Origin: Desulfurococcales archaeon
GTDB lineage: Archaea > Thermoproteota > Thermoprotei_A > Sulfolobales > Ignisphaeraceae
NCBI GenBank assembly: GCA_027066265.1
Contig: JAMOOB010000074.1
Span: 1-17,444 of the forward strand
Length of the DNA: 17,444 nt
Direction of reading: 5' to 3'
Under the pieces are notes generated by a model that worked only from the letters and a program-made list of their open reading frames with translations, was not told where the DNA came from and ran no database searches. Below are positions 1-6,971 of the stretch, in pieces (the stretch's first letter is position 1; each line of letters opens with the position of its first letter). Both the position numbers and the translations under genes were made by a program.

Positions 1-1
1 T

Positions 2-553
2 GCTAAAGTAGTCGAGGCCGTAAAGAATGAGTGTAAGAGAGAGCTCGAAGTACTCAAATGGAATCCTCCAGATGTTAAGCTCCCGATCAAGAGGATTACG
101 TACGAAGAAGCGTTAGAAATCCTTAGAAATCAAGGATTAGAACTGCGGTTCGGTAATGACATAGGTACACCAGAACTCAGAGTCCTATGGCGTGCATTGG
201 GGGAGGAGCTGTACTTCATCACGGACTTCCCAACGGAAACAAGACCGTTCTACACCAAGCCGAGAGAGGATAGACCCGAACTCTCTGAGAGCTTCGATCT
301 TGTGTGGAGACACCTAGAAATAGCGTCCGGAAGCACAAGAATCCATAAATACGACGAGCTTGTAAAGAGTATTGAGAAACGAGGACTGAATCCAAAGAGT
401 TTCGAGTTCTTCACGAAATGGTTCAGATACGGAATGCCACCGCATGCAGGTTGGGGATTGGGGTTAGCTAGATTCATGCTCATGTTGACGGGTAGACAGA
501 ACGTTAAGGAAGTAACGCTATTCCCAAGAGATAAGAAGAGGCTTGTGCCGTGA
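2..553 (+). CDS. aspS: Aspartyl-tRNA synthetase, C-terminal part (5' end outside window)
   Basis: This class II aminoacyl-tRNA synthetase attaches aspartate to tRNA(Asp), and in some archaea also to tRNA(Asn). The frame is open from the first bases of the window, so the start lies upstream; about 183 residues are visible. The visible part has the archaeal/eukaryotic-type AspRS signature FDLVWRHLEIASGSTRIHKYDEL. It ends in class II motif 3, HAGWGLGLARFMLMLTG, followed by the conserved AspRS terminus VTLFPRDKKRLVP. The bacterial insertion domain is absent, as expected for the archaeal type. Whether it is discriminating or non-discriminating depends on the N-terminal anticodon-binding domain, which is not seen. 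The gene converges on truD with four bases between the two stop codons. Confidence 0.95.
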   Translation, partial: AKVVEAVKNECKRELEVLKWNPPDVKLPIKRITYEEALEILRNQGLELRFGNDIGTPELRVLWRALGEELYFITDFPTETRPFYTKPREDRPELSESFDLVWRHLEIASGSTRIHKYDELVKSIEKRGLNPKSFEFFTKWFRYGMPPHAGWGLGLARFMLMLTGRQNVKEVTLFPRDKKRLVP

Positions 554-557
554 ATAG

Positions 558-1709
558 CTACGTGAAGCGTATAGGGTCTATACTCGATAATTCACGAAGT
601 AAAACCGTTGCATAACCTCCTCGTGGAAGTACGAACTCTAGATGGAGTTCATTTGCACGTACTCTCCATACGAGGTCTTCTATTCTTGCTAGGGCTGGTC
701 TCAGATCGCCTCTAAGCGATATCCTCAACTCGGTGATTTTGAAATCGTTGAGATCAACACCTTCGAGTTCGAGTAGCATCCTTAGGTCAGATCCCCATCG
801 TGATCCTTGGAATGAAGCTCCAAGACCAGGTACGGGTATCAACGCATTGCTAAGTTTATCGATTGCACTGCTTAAGTCAAAGTGGCACTCCTCTAATGTC
901 TCGAGCCATATTTTCGACAGTAGTGTATTGAATAGATATGCTTGGTACGCGTTTAGGTATAGAATAAGGTATTCTCGACGTATGCGTTTGATTAAGTCGA
1001 GAGGAGCTTCCTTACCAACAAGCCTACAGATGTAGGATTCTGGATATGTATAGCGCCACCATTTACCACTGCACAATACCGATAGAAAGTTCTCCCAATC
1101 GCGTAGCAACAACATCTTACCTGCAATATGTGTGATGGGTCTACGTGTACCGAATCTTTGGTAACCATAGAAGTTCAGCACGTATCCATACTGCTGTACG
1201 ATACGAAGTCTTTCAACTAGGGTATCAACGAGAGTTGCGTGTATGCGTATCTTAAAGCGATTGGCGGTGTGTTTTGGTAATGTAGTCTCGTAGCTCCATA
1301 GAACAGCTCGAAAATTCGGAGCCTCTACGTATTGCGTTAATTCGGTGCAGTTCCTCAATACGATGAATTGGTATGTTATAGCGTTAGCTTCTTTCAGACC
1401 TAGTGGTACACAGGAATGACAACGTAGCTGTTTCTCTAGTTCTCTACACAAGGTTAGGGTATCGATCCCGATCTTCTCTACGATGTATGTAGCGGACGAA
1501 ACGTTGAGGAAAGCTGCGGATACTTCACGTACACGATCCTTGATTTCATGGAATAATCGTTCAGCGTCAAGAATTCCAAGGAGTTCCGATACGATGAAAC
1601 CTTCGGGTCGAGGGATAGAGATATCTACGCTTGGTGGAACCCCGTAGGTATAGACAAGCATTCCCGTAAGCAAATCTAGGATGTTCGTAGAAATCCATGC
1701 CTTACGCAA
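558..1709 (-). CDS. truD: TruD-family tRNA pseudouridine synthase with unusual active site
   Basis: The TruD/Pus7 family isomerises uridine to pseudouridine in tRNA (U13 in bacteria, U13 or U35 in archaea). The 383-residue protein shows the family order: an N-terminal RPEGFIVSEL (usual form EDFxVxE), then GLKEANAITYQ near residues 104-114, NFYGYQRFGTRRPITHIAG in the middle, and YLNAYQAYLFNTLLS. In typical members the second block reads GLKD and the Asp is the catalytic nucleophile; here residue 107 is Glu (codon GAA). The N-terminal block also reads EG where ED is usual. The start is TTG, with GGGAT overlapping the upstream pth2 stop as the probable ribosome binding site. It is the second gene of a pth2-truD operon with a gap of nine bases. 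Family assignment is firm; catalytic competence is uncertain. Confidence 0.88.
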   Translation of the reverse strand: MRKAWISTNILDLLTGMLVYTYGVPPSVDISIPRPEGFIVSELLGILDAERLFHEIKDRVREVSAAFLNVSSATYIVEKIGIDTLTLCRELEKQLRCHSCVPLGLKEANAITYQFIVLRNCTELTQYVEAPNFRAVLWSYETTLPKHTANRFKIRIHATLVDTLVERLRIVQQYGYVLNFYGYQRFGTRRPITHIAGKMLLLRDWENFLSVLCSGKWWRYTYPESYICRLVGKEAPLDLIKRIRREYLILYLNAYQAYLFNTLLSKIWLETLEECHFDLSSAIDKLSNALIPVPGLGASFQGSRWGSDLRMLLELEGVDLNDFKITELRISLRGDLRPALARIEDLVWRVRANELHLEFVLPRGGYATVLLRELSSIDPIRFT

Positions 1710-1718
1710 ATCGTATCC

Positions 1719-2081
1719 CTACAATGTTTTTAGATGACCCGTGACCTTATCTATGAGATGCGAAGGTGCGGGACCTATCGCTAACGCAGTCACCGTTCCG
1801 GGAGGAAGTTCTGTTCTCCCTGCATCGACTATCAACGCTGTAACGAGACCTAGTTCCCGAGCACGACGCTCTAGCTCCAACAGTTGCTCTAGGTTTTCGA
1901 CCTTTAGCACGATCTTCTTCTGTCCTTGGGATACCCATTCGTGGAGCCACTCTCTACATCTACTATCGTTCAAGCATCGTAGCACTGCCTCCACCGCTGC
2001 GTGAGCTACTTGCGCAGCTAACTTGCCTTTACTCATCTTAAGATCTGTTCTAACTACGATAACCTGCTTGAGCTCAGTCAT
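1719..2081 (-). CDS. pth2: Peptidyl-tRNA hydrolase, archaeal/eukaryotic type (Pth2)
   Basis: Pth2 releases the peptide from peptidyl-tRNA that drops off the ribosome, recycling the tRNA. The 120-residue protein carries the family blocks near its N-terminus, VRTDLKMSKGKLAAQVAHAAVEA, and near its C-terminus, VDAGRTELPPGTVTALAIGP, and is full length for the family. The frame can be extended three codons to a GTG at 2090. I chose the ATG at 2081 because a TATA-like AGATAAAA (minus strand, 2101-2108) lies about 20-27 bases upstream, which fits a leaderless or very short-leader mRNA. It is the first gene of a pth2-truD operon and divergent from the zinc-ribbon/aEF-1beta operon. Family assignment is firm; the exact start is less so. 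Confidence 0.93.
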   Translation of the reverse strand: MTELKQVIVVRTDLKMSKGKLAAQVAHAAVEAVLRCLNDSRCREWLHEWVSQGQKKIVLKVENLEQLLELERRARELGLVTALIVDAGRTELPPGTVTALAIGPAPSHLIDKVTGHLKTL

Positions 2082-2099
2082 CGAGATCACGCATCGAGA

Positions 2100-2108
2100 C
2101 TTTTATCT
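2100..2108 (-). promoter_or_regulatory. TATA-like box for pth2-truD
   Basis: The minus strand reads AGATAAAAG here, 20-28 bases before the pth2 ATG at 2081. This is the usual distance for an archaeal leaderless transcript. It is inferred from position and AT content only. Confidence 0.45.
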
Positions 2109-2145
2109 GAGTACTCCGGTAACGAGCTTCACTAGGTGAAGAAGG

Positions 2146-2349
2146 TTGTCGCAGCAGACTTCTATAGTCATTCATGAGGCTGCTCCCGTTAGGGTCTGCT
2201 CTAGCTGTAGGAAGACGATTGTGCCGGGAGAAAAGGCTGCGGTCTTTCCATGCCCTAACTGTGGCGCTGTAATCATATGGCGTTGCTATAAGTGCAGGAC
2301 AATGGCTATACCGTACAGATGCCCTAACTGTGGGTTCGAAGGTCCTTAG
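2146..2349 (+). CDS. Double zinc-ribbon protein (COG2888-like), linked to aEF-1beta
   Basis: This is a 67-residue protein with four CxxC knuckles (Cys18/21, 36/39, 47/50, 59/62). Two of them are CPNCG, enough for two zinc ribbons. It belongs to the small archaeal family annotated as predicted Zn-ribbon RNA-binding protein with a role in translation, whose gene commonly sits directly before the gene for elongation factor 1-beta, as here. The start is TTG. An in-frame TGA at 2137-2139 closes the frame just upstream, and GGTGA at 2135-2139 is a good ribosome binding site six bases before the TTG. The biochemical role is not established; binding to RNA or the translation machinery is inferred from the family and neighbour. 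Confidence 0.88.
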   Translation: MSQQTSIVIHEAAPVRVCSSCRKTIVPGEKAAVFPCPNCGAVIIWRCYKCRTMAIPYRCPNCGFEGP

Positions 2350-2359
2350 GGTGCGGATT

Positions 2360-2638
2360 ATGGGTGCAAAAGTAGTTGCGGTAATACGTGCATACCCAAA
2401 GGGCGTCGTGGAGAACCTCGAAAAGATAGTGAATAAGATAGTAGAAGCTCTGCCGAAGGACAAATATGCATTGCTAAAATGGGAACCCGTAGACATAGCC
2501 TTCGGCTACAGAGCGATAGATCTATACATAATGATGCCGGAGGAACTTGAAGGAGGTACGGAGGAACTGGAGGAGAAGATCAAGAGCGTTGAAGATGTCG
2601 AGAACGTTGATGTGCAGTATATCACGAGGGTTCTGTAG
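2360..2638 (+). CDS. ef1b: Elongation factor 1-beta (aEF-1beta), GDP/GTP exchange factor
   Basis: aEF-1beta exchanges GDP for GTP on aEF-1alpha so it can bring the next aminoacyl-tRNA to the ribosome. The 92-residue product matches the archaeal factor, which consists only of the C-terminal exchange domain of the eukaryotic protein. Its N-terminal strand is KVVAVIRAYPKGVVENLEKIVNKI, the core is PVDIAFGYRAIDLYIMMPEE, and the acidic end is EDVENVDVQYITRVL. The frame also opens at GTG 2330, inside the preceding gene. I chose the ATG at 2360 because it gives the usual length and is preceded by GGGTG at 2348-2352, which overlaps the stop of the zinc-ribbon gene. The two genes are probably co-transcribed and translationally linked. 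Confidence 0.92.
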   Translation: MGAKVVAVIRAYPKGVVENLEKIVNKIVEALPKDKYALLKWEPVDIAFGYRAIDLYIMMPEELEGGTEELEEKIKSVEDVENVDVQYITRVL

Positions 2639-2647
2639 GTCTAAACC

Positions 2648-2887
2648 ATGTTTTCAACGAGAAGAATTCAGCTAAAGATACTTGAGTATCTCCGTAGTAG
2701 AGGTCGTGGTGTAAGCGAACGAGAACTCTATGAATACATTAGGAGAGAAGTCGAGATTTCGTGGAGTAAATTCGAGTTCCTCATAATGGCGCTCGAAATC
2801 GAGGGTTTTGTAAGCGTTCGTACATTGAAGGATTCTAGGAATCGTATAATAAGCCTTAGAGAACAGGGTAGTACTCAAAGGTATTAA
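2648..2887 (+). CDS. Small winged-helix protein of unknown function
   Basis: This is a 79-residue basic protein whose pattern fits a single winged helix-turn-helix domain. Helix 1 is IQLKILEYLRSRG, helix 2 is SERELYEYIRREV, the recognition helix is SWSKFEFLIMALEIEGFV, and the wing is SVRTLKDSRNRIISL. There are no other domains, cysteines or membrane segments. It starts with ATG nine bases after the aEF-1beta stop and ends 35 bases before the FEN1 start, so it probably belongs to the same transcript. It could bind DNA as a regulator or as an accessory factor; nothing in the sequence decides which. I do not recognise a named family. Confidence 0.75.
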   Translation: MFSTRRIQLKILEYLRSRGRGVSERELYEYIRREVEISWSKFEFLIMALEIEGFVSVRTLKDSRNRIISLREQGSTQRY

Positions 2888-2922
2888 CCCAAGGTAGCAC
2901 TCGTCTAGCTTTGGTGAGCGTA

Positions 2923-3981
2923 GTGGGCGTAAACCTTAGGGATCTCATACCATCCGAAGCAAGGAGAGAGATTACAGATCTCAGAGAGTTGATGGGCAAG
3001 GTAATAGCGCTCGATGCCTACAACGCTCTATACCAATTCTTAGCAGCGATAAGGCAACCCGATGGAACACCGCTAATGGACAGAAAGGGTAGGATAACTA
3101 GTCATTTGAGTGGTCTCTTCTATAGAACGATTAACCTTGTCGAGAATGGCATTAAACCTGTGTACGTATTCGACGGTACACCTCCCGAAATCAAGAAGCA
3201 GGAAATCGAAAGGCGTAGGGTTCGTCGAGAACGTGCTGCAGAACTTGCAGAGAGAGCATTGATCGAAGGACGAGTCGAGGAAGCACGAAAATACGCTGTG
3301 CAAGCGATAAGGCTTACCAACGAAATGGTTGAGAGCGCTAAGAGGCTTCTCGAAGCTATGGGGATACCTTACGTCCAAGCTCCAGCAGAAGGCGAAGCTC
3401 AGGCTGCATACATGGCTGCTAAGGGAGATGCTTGGGCAGCAGCAAGCCAAGACTACGATGCGCTTCTCTTCGGAGCTCCACGACTAGTGAGAAACCTTGC
3501 AATAACTGGCAAAAGGAAGCTGCCCGGGAAGGATGTGTACGTAGAGGTAAAGCCCGAGATCATAGAGCTTGATAAGGTATTGAAAGCGTTAGGAATATCT
3601 CGAGAGCAGCTGGTGGATATAGCGATACTTATAGGCACGGACTACAATCCGGACGGTGTTGAGGGTGTTGGTCCTAAAACAGCGCTTCAATTGATAAAGA
3701 CGCATGGATCTCTCGAGAAAGCATTGAAATATCTTCCTAATGCCAAGTTCCCGGAAGATCCGATGAAGATACGCGAATACTTCCTTAAACCGCAGGTCAC
3801 CGATAACTATAGGCTAGAGTGGCACGAACCAGATGAAAAGATGGTCATAGAGATACTGGTACACGAACACGATTTCTCGCTGGATCGTGTACAGAATGCT
3901 TTGCAGCGATTGAAGAAGGCATACAGAGAATTCCTGAAGGGTAGGATAACGAGTTTAGATGCATGGTTTAAGAAGAGATAG
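2923..3981 (+). CDS. fen: Flap endonuclease 1 (FEN1/XPG family)
   Basis: FEN1 removes 5' flaps during Okazaki-fragment maturation and base-excision repair. The 352-residue protein begins with the canonical MGVNLRDLIPSEARREI. It keeps the metal ligands of both active-site clusters: Asp31 (ALDAYN), Asp84 (VFDGTPPE), Glu156 and Glu158 (APAEGEAQAA), Asp177 and Asp179 (SQDYDALLFG), and Asp240 (LIGTDYNPDGVEGVGPKTA, with the helix-hairpin-helix). The GTG at 2923 is preferred over TTG 2911 and GTG 2914. It restores the MGVxL terminus and is preceded by GGTGAG at 2913-2918. The tail ITSLDAWFKKR is the PCNA-binding PIP box, but Ile occupies the place where Gln is usual. A T-rich run (GTTTTTCTCT) right after the stop may help termination. 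Confidence 0.96.
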   Translation: MGVNLRDLIPSEARREITDLRELMGKVIALDAYNALYQFLAAIRQPDGTPLMDRKGRITSHLSGLFYRTINLVENGIKPVYVFDGTPPEIKKQEIERRRVRRERAAELAERALIEGRVEEARKYAVQAIRLTNEMVESAKRLLEAMGIPYVQAPAEGEAQAAYMAAKGDAWAAASQDYDALLFGAPRLVRNLAITGKRKLPGKDVYVEVKPEIIELDKVLKALGISREQLVDIAILIGTDYNPDGVEGVGPKTALQLIKTHGSLEKALKYLPNAKFPEDPMKIREYFLKPQVTDNYRLEWHEPDEKMVIEILVHEHDFSLDRVQNALQRLKKAYREFLKGRITSLDAWFKKR

Positions 3982-4029
3982 AAAGTTTTTCTCTGTGCAT
4001 TCCACAGCTATCCCACGTGGTGTAGATAC

Positions 4030-4974
4030 ATGGTTCTGAAATCGTTGAGAGGTAGAGACCTTCTATCTATAGCAGATCTAACAGCGGAGGAACTTAGAGC
4101 ATTGATAGACCTAAGCTTTGAGTTCAAGAGACGTAGATACATGGGAGAGAAGGTGATACCAATACTATCGGGAAAAGTGCTGGGCTTAATATTCGAGAAA
4201 CCGAGCACGAGGACTCGCGTAAGCTTAGAAGTAGCTATGAGAGAGCTTGGAGGCGTATCGCTATACTTCTCGGCGAACGAATTGCAACTAGCTCGCGGAG
4301 AACCGATCAAGGATACGGCTCGCGTACTCGATCGATACCTAGACGCGATTGCTGCTCGAGTATACAAGCACTCCACGCTTGTAGAGCTGGCACAATACTG
4401 CCGGATACCGGTAATAAATGCTCTTAGCGATGTAGAGCATCCTCTACAAGCCCTAGCAGACGTCATGACGATAATCGAGAAGAAAGGCGATATACGAAAG
4501 CTCAAGATAGCGTTCGTAGGCGATGGTGCAGACAATGTACTTCACAGTCTAATGCTAGCTATAGCAAAGCTAGGTGGGAAGCTGTACATAGGTACAGCGA
4601 AGGGTTACGAACCTAAGAAGGAAATCCTAGAGATAGCTATGGAGGAAGCTAAGAGAACAGGTGCTGAGATCTACGTAGTGTACGACCCCGTTGAAGCAGT
4701 GAAAGACGCCGATGTTGTGTACACGGATGTCTGGGTCAGTATGGGTCAAGAAGCCGAACGCGAGAAACGAGTCCGGGATCTCAGACCTTACCAAGTAAAT
4801 GCAGAGCTTGTGAAGTATGCAAAGAAGGACTACATATTCATGCATTGCCTACCGGCAAAGAGAGGAGAAGAAGTAACTGACGAAGTAATAGAATCGAGTA
4901 ACTCGGTTGTATGGGATCAAGCAGAGAATAGACTTCATACTACCAAAGCAGTGCTAGCAACATTGCTAGGATGA
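4030..4974 (+). CDS. argF: Ornithine carbamoyltransferase
   Basis: This enzyme makes citrulline from carbamoyl phosphate and ornithine in arginine biosynthesis; the reverse use in arginine breakdown cannot be excluded. The 314-residue protein has the carbamoyl-phosphate site STRTR (59-63), VYKHSTL (111-117) and HPLQALAD (137-144). It has the ornithine-side loop DVWVSMGQE with SMG at 237-239, and the HCLPAKRGEE block with Cys273. The SMG and HCLP motifs distinguish it from aspartate carbamoyltransferase. The ATG is preceded by GGTG at 4019-4022. It is probably its own transcription unit after FEN1. Its stop overlaps the last nine bases of the converging unknown gene. No other arginine gene is in the window. 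Confidence 0.95.
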   Translation: MVLKSLRGRDLLSIADLTAEELRALIDLSFEFKRRRYMGEKVIPILSGKVLGLIFEKPSTRTRVSLEVAMRELGGVSLYFSANELQLARGEPIKDTARVLDRYLDAIAARVYKHSTLVELAQYCRIPVINALSDVEHPLQALADVMTIIEKKGDIRKLKIAFVGDGADNVLHSLMLAIAKLGGKLYIGTAKGYEPKKEILEIAMEEAKRTGAEIYVVYDPVEAVKDADVVYTDVWVSMGQEAEREKRVRDLRPYQVNAELVKYAKKDYIFMHCLPAKRGEEVTDEVIESSNSVVWDQAENRLHTTKAVLATLLG

Positions 4975-5682
4975 ACTGCTACGTTTCTTAGAACTTTTTC
5001 TACTCTTCCTACGCTTCCTCTTCCTAGTCTTGGTCCTACTGCGACTACTCGTTGTTTTCTTTGAGCTGGTACTTTCGGTTTGAAGACTCTGCTGCAACGA
5101 TTGGAGTGTCTTGCTATCAACGAAACTAATAGCATCATCTAGGTTCAGGATGAGTGTAGCGTTCTGATCCAACGAACCATGTATAGAGTTCTCGAATACG
5201 TAGCATTCTTGCGAAGTTAAGTCGAGAGTCTTAATCTCTACGGAACCATCAGGTTTCTGTGATTCAGATACCACGAGTTCTCTATCTAGCATAACAACGC
5301 TCTCGCTAGAATTACCTTCCTGCGATGTGCTTCCCGCTCCCGGACTAGTTGACGAGCTTGTTTTCACTAAGTATAGTTTCTGTACCTTGCTAAGTGTTGG
5401 TGAGATCACGAGAGGAGTTGCTCCGCGCGTATGCTGGGGTTTTGCGTATGCGAATTCCTGTACCGTTCCATCTAGAGCGAATCGTGCTTTGACGAAATCT
5501 GCTTTGTAGTGTGAAGCTATGCTCGCTAACCATGAGAGGGCGGTATCTTCGTTGCTGAGTATCTTCGACGCTGTAGCGTCATCGAGCTCTATGGATTCTT
5601 CACCAACTTTCCTGTATACCTCTAGCGATAAGTTTTCGAGCGTTATTGTATCACGTTTGTAGAGCTCTACGAGTACTTTCAT
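4966..5682 (-). CDS. Unknown protein with a Ser/Thr/Lys/Arg-only C-terminal tail
   Basis: I do not recognise this 238-residue protein. Residues 1-108 look globular with alternating strands and helices (MKVLVELYKRDTITLENLSLEVY at the start). Residues 109-129 are a Ser/Gly-rich low-complexity linker. Residues 130-200 look folded again, and everything from residue 204 to the end is Ser, Thr, Lys or Arg (35 residues). No signal peptide, transmembrane helix or cysteine cluster is visible. The tail is expected to be disordered and strongly positive, which suggests nucleic-acid or ribosome binding, but that is inference. The gene follows the adenosine-specific-kinase family gene by 24 bases, so the two are likely co-transcribed. 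Its 3' end overlaps argF by nine bases. Confidence 0.8.
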   Translation of the reverse strand: MKVLVELYKRDTITLENLSLEVYRKVGEESIELDDATASKILSNEDTALSWLASIASHYKADFVKARFALDGTVQEFAYAKPQHTRGATPLVISPTLSKVQKLYLVKTSSSTSPGAGSTSQEGNSSESVVMLDRELVVSESQKPDGSVEIKTLDLTSQECYVFENSIHGSLDQNATLILNLDDAISFVDSKTLQSLQQSLQTESTSSKKTTSSRSRTKTRKRKRRKSRKSSKKRSSSS

Positions 5683-5706
5683 GGCTTACTCTATACCCGT
5701 GCGAAT

Positions 5707-6201
5707 CTATTTCTTGTACCCTATCTTTCTCAAGAATTCGTGACGTTCACGTCGATCTTCTTCGCTTTCGACGCCGAGAGGTGTATAGCCATCTACTACA
5801 CCTATGACAGCTCTTCCCTGATCTGTTTCAGCGACTATCACCTGCAGTGGGTTAGCTGTTGCAGCGAAGATCCTAACGACTTCTTGTACGTGTTTCAATG
5901 CATTTAGTACGTTTATAGGCCAAGCATTCCTTATGTATATCACGAACACGTGTCCAGCACCGATCTTCCGAGCAACGTCGATGGCTAGCTTAACTAACTC
6001 CTCGTCATTGCCTTCGTACCTAACCAGACGTTTTCCGCTTGCCTCGTTGAATGCTAAACCGAACTTGATTCCGGGAACTGAAGTTACGAGCGCTTCGTAA
6101 AGATCTTCGACTGTCTTTATGAAGTGGCTCTGACCTATGATGACGTTGGCGCCCTCAGGTATGGGTACCTGAATCACTTCTATCTTGATAGGTAGACTCA
6201 T
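5707..6201 (-). CDS. Adenosine-specific kinase family protein (DUF355/COG1839)
   Basis: This 164-residue protein closely matches the family described structurally as adenosine-specific kinase (Pfam Adenosine_kin), found in archaea and some bacteria. The signature blocks are NVIIGQSHFIKTVEDLYEALV, SVPGIKFGLAFNEASGKRLVR, IGAGHVFVIYIRNAWPINVLNALK, IFAATANPLQVIVAETDQGRAVIGVVDG and the terminus HEFLRKIGYK. It runs at family length from an ATG, with GGGGAT five bases upstream. It is divergent from the unknown small-gene operon at 6300 and first in a probable two-gene unit with the Ser/Lys/Arg-tailed protein. The molecular role is known mainly from the family name; I infer nucleoside binding rather than a proven pathway. 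Confidence 0.9.
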   Translation of the reverse strand: MSLPIKIEVIQVPIPEGANVIIGQSHFIKTVEDLYEALVTSVPGIKFGLAFNEASGKRLVRYEGNDEELVKLAIDVARKIGAGHVFVIYIRNAWPINVLNALKHVQEVVRIFAATANPLQVIVAETDQGRAVIGVVDGYTPLGVESEEDRRERHEFLRKIGYKK

Positions 6202-6255
6202 GTAGATCCCCGTTCTGAATTCGTCGGTAGGCTAATAAACACATGCTTATCTAGC

Positions 6256-6263
6256 ATTTATAT
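6256..6263 (+). promoter_or_regulatory. TATA-like box for the unknown operon
   Basis: ATTTATAT sits 37-44 bases before the ATG at 6300. This predicts a transcription start near 6285 and a short leader containing GGGAG (6289-6293) as ribosome binding site. It is inferred from position. Confidence 0.45.
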
Positions 6264-6299
6264 CTTGCACGAGGTACACGATGTTATCGGGAGTACGTA

Positions 6300-6539
6300 A
6301 TGCATAGCAGTATCGTACACCTATGCATATATGTAGATAGGGGTGAAGTAGACATTCGTAGGTATGGCGACGGAGGTAAGTTGCTAGAGGAGCGAAAGGT
6401 TAGCGGTGTCAAGCTCGTGAACATCGATGGAAGCGTACGCATATTCATAGAGCAGGTATCGAAGAACATGATGTGTTTGGTGGGCATGGTTAAGGAAGGA
6501 AAATTAACGCTTCGGGGAGGGATTCTAGAGGTATCGTGA
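6300..6539 (+). CDS. Unknown small protein, first gene of a three-gene operon
   Basis: This is a 79-residue protein of no family I recognise. The sequence alternates short beta-like stretches (SSIVHLCIYVDRGEVDIRRY, GVKLVNIDGSVRIFIEQV) with charged turns, suggesting an all-beta or mostly beta fold. There is no signal peptide or membrane helix. The ATG is preceded by GGGAG six bases upstream and by a TATA-like box. The next gene starts three bases after its stop, so translation is probably coupled. It could be a subunit of a complex with its two downstream neighbours; that rests only on the arrangement. Confidence 0.65.
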   Translation: MHSSIVHLCIYVDRGEVDIRRYGDGGKLLEERKVSGVKLVNIDGSVRIFIEQVSKNMMCLVGMVKEGKLTLRGGILEVS

Positions 6540-6542
6540 GCT

Positions 6543-6971
6543 ATGGAGGAGTACGGACTTGTCAAGATAAGGGTAGAGAATTCGCGTAGTAGATCTGGAA
6601 AGCATGCTTTTCGAGCGATAGCGGTGATAGTCAACGATGGAAAGCTTGAGCTCGTAGATGTTGATAGGGTACCGGGAACATTGGTTAAGCCACGATATGT
6701 GAAGGGAGTGGCTAAGATTGCGAACCTTAAGCTTCCTAAGGATAGCTACGTGGTGTTGCTAGAACTAGTCAAAAATCCGAGGAACAAAGTTAAGGGAGTG
6801 GTAAGGGTTCTCGATTCCGATGGTAACGAAAAACTGAGATTGAAGTACATCAATGGAGTGGTTAGAAGATCTCGTGGAGCAAGCGAGCTGGGTTCGATAG
6901 CACTCAAAGCGTTAGAATTCTTAAGAATTCCTTACCATAGAGTTAATCTTAGGACGGGTGTAAATACATGA
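6543..6971 (+). CDS. Unknown beta-rich protein, second gene of the operon
   Basis: This is a 142-residue basic protein that I cannot assign. Most of it alternates hydrophobic strands and charged turns: FRAIAVIVNDGKLELVDVDRV, YVVLLELVKNPRNKVKGVVRVLDSDGNEKLRLKYINGVV. It ends in a likely helix, ASELGSIALKALEFLRIPYHRVN. No cysteine motif, nucleotide-binding motif or membrane segment is seen. The strand-rich basic character would suit an RNA- or DNA-binding fold, but this is a guess. It lies three bases after the first gene and overlaps the third by four (ATGA), the classic sign of a coupled operon. Confidence 0.68.
   Translation: MEEYGLVKIRVENSRSRSGKHAFRAIAVIVNDGKLELVDVDRVPGTLVKPRYVKGVAKIANLKLPKDSYVVLLELVKNPRNKVKGVVRVLDSDGNEKLRLKYINGVVRRSRGASELGSIALKALEFLRIPYHRVNLRTGVNT

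Noticed and set aside
2074..2496. Minus-strand open frame of 140 codons opposite the zinc-ribbon and aEF-1beta genes
   Set aside because: It lies over two well-supported genes and has a low-complexity Arg/Ser/Thr composition.
3982..3992. Intrinsic terminator after FEN1 (GAAAGTTTTTCTCT)
   Set aside because: It is a T-run without a hairpin. It may contribute to termination, but the evidence is too weak for a separate feature.
4008..4535. Long open frame on the minus strand opposite ornithine carbamoyltransferase
   Set aside because: It is antisense to a clear gene, is Ser/Ala/Arg-rich as expected of a shadow frame, and matches no family.
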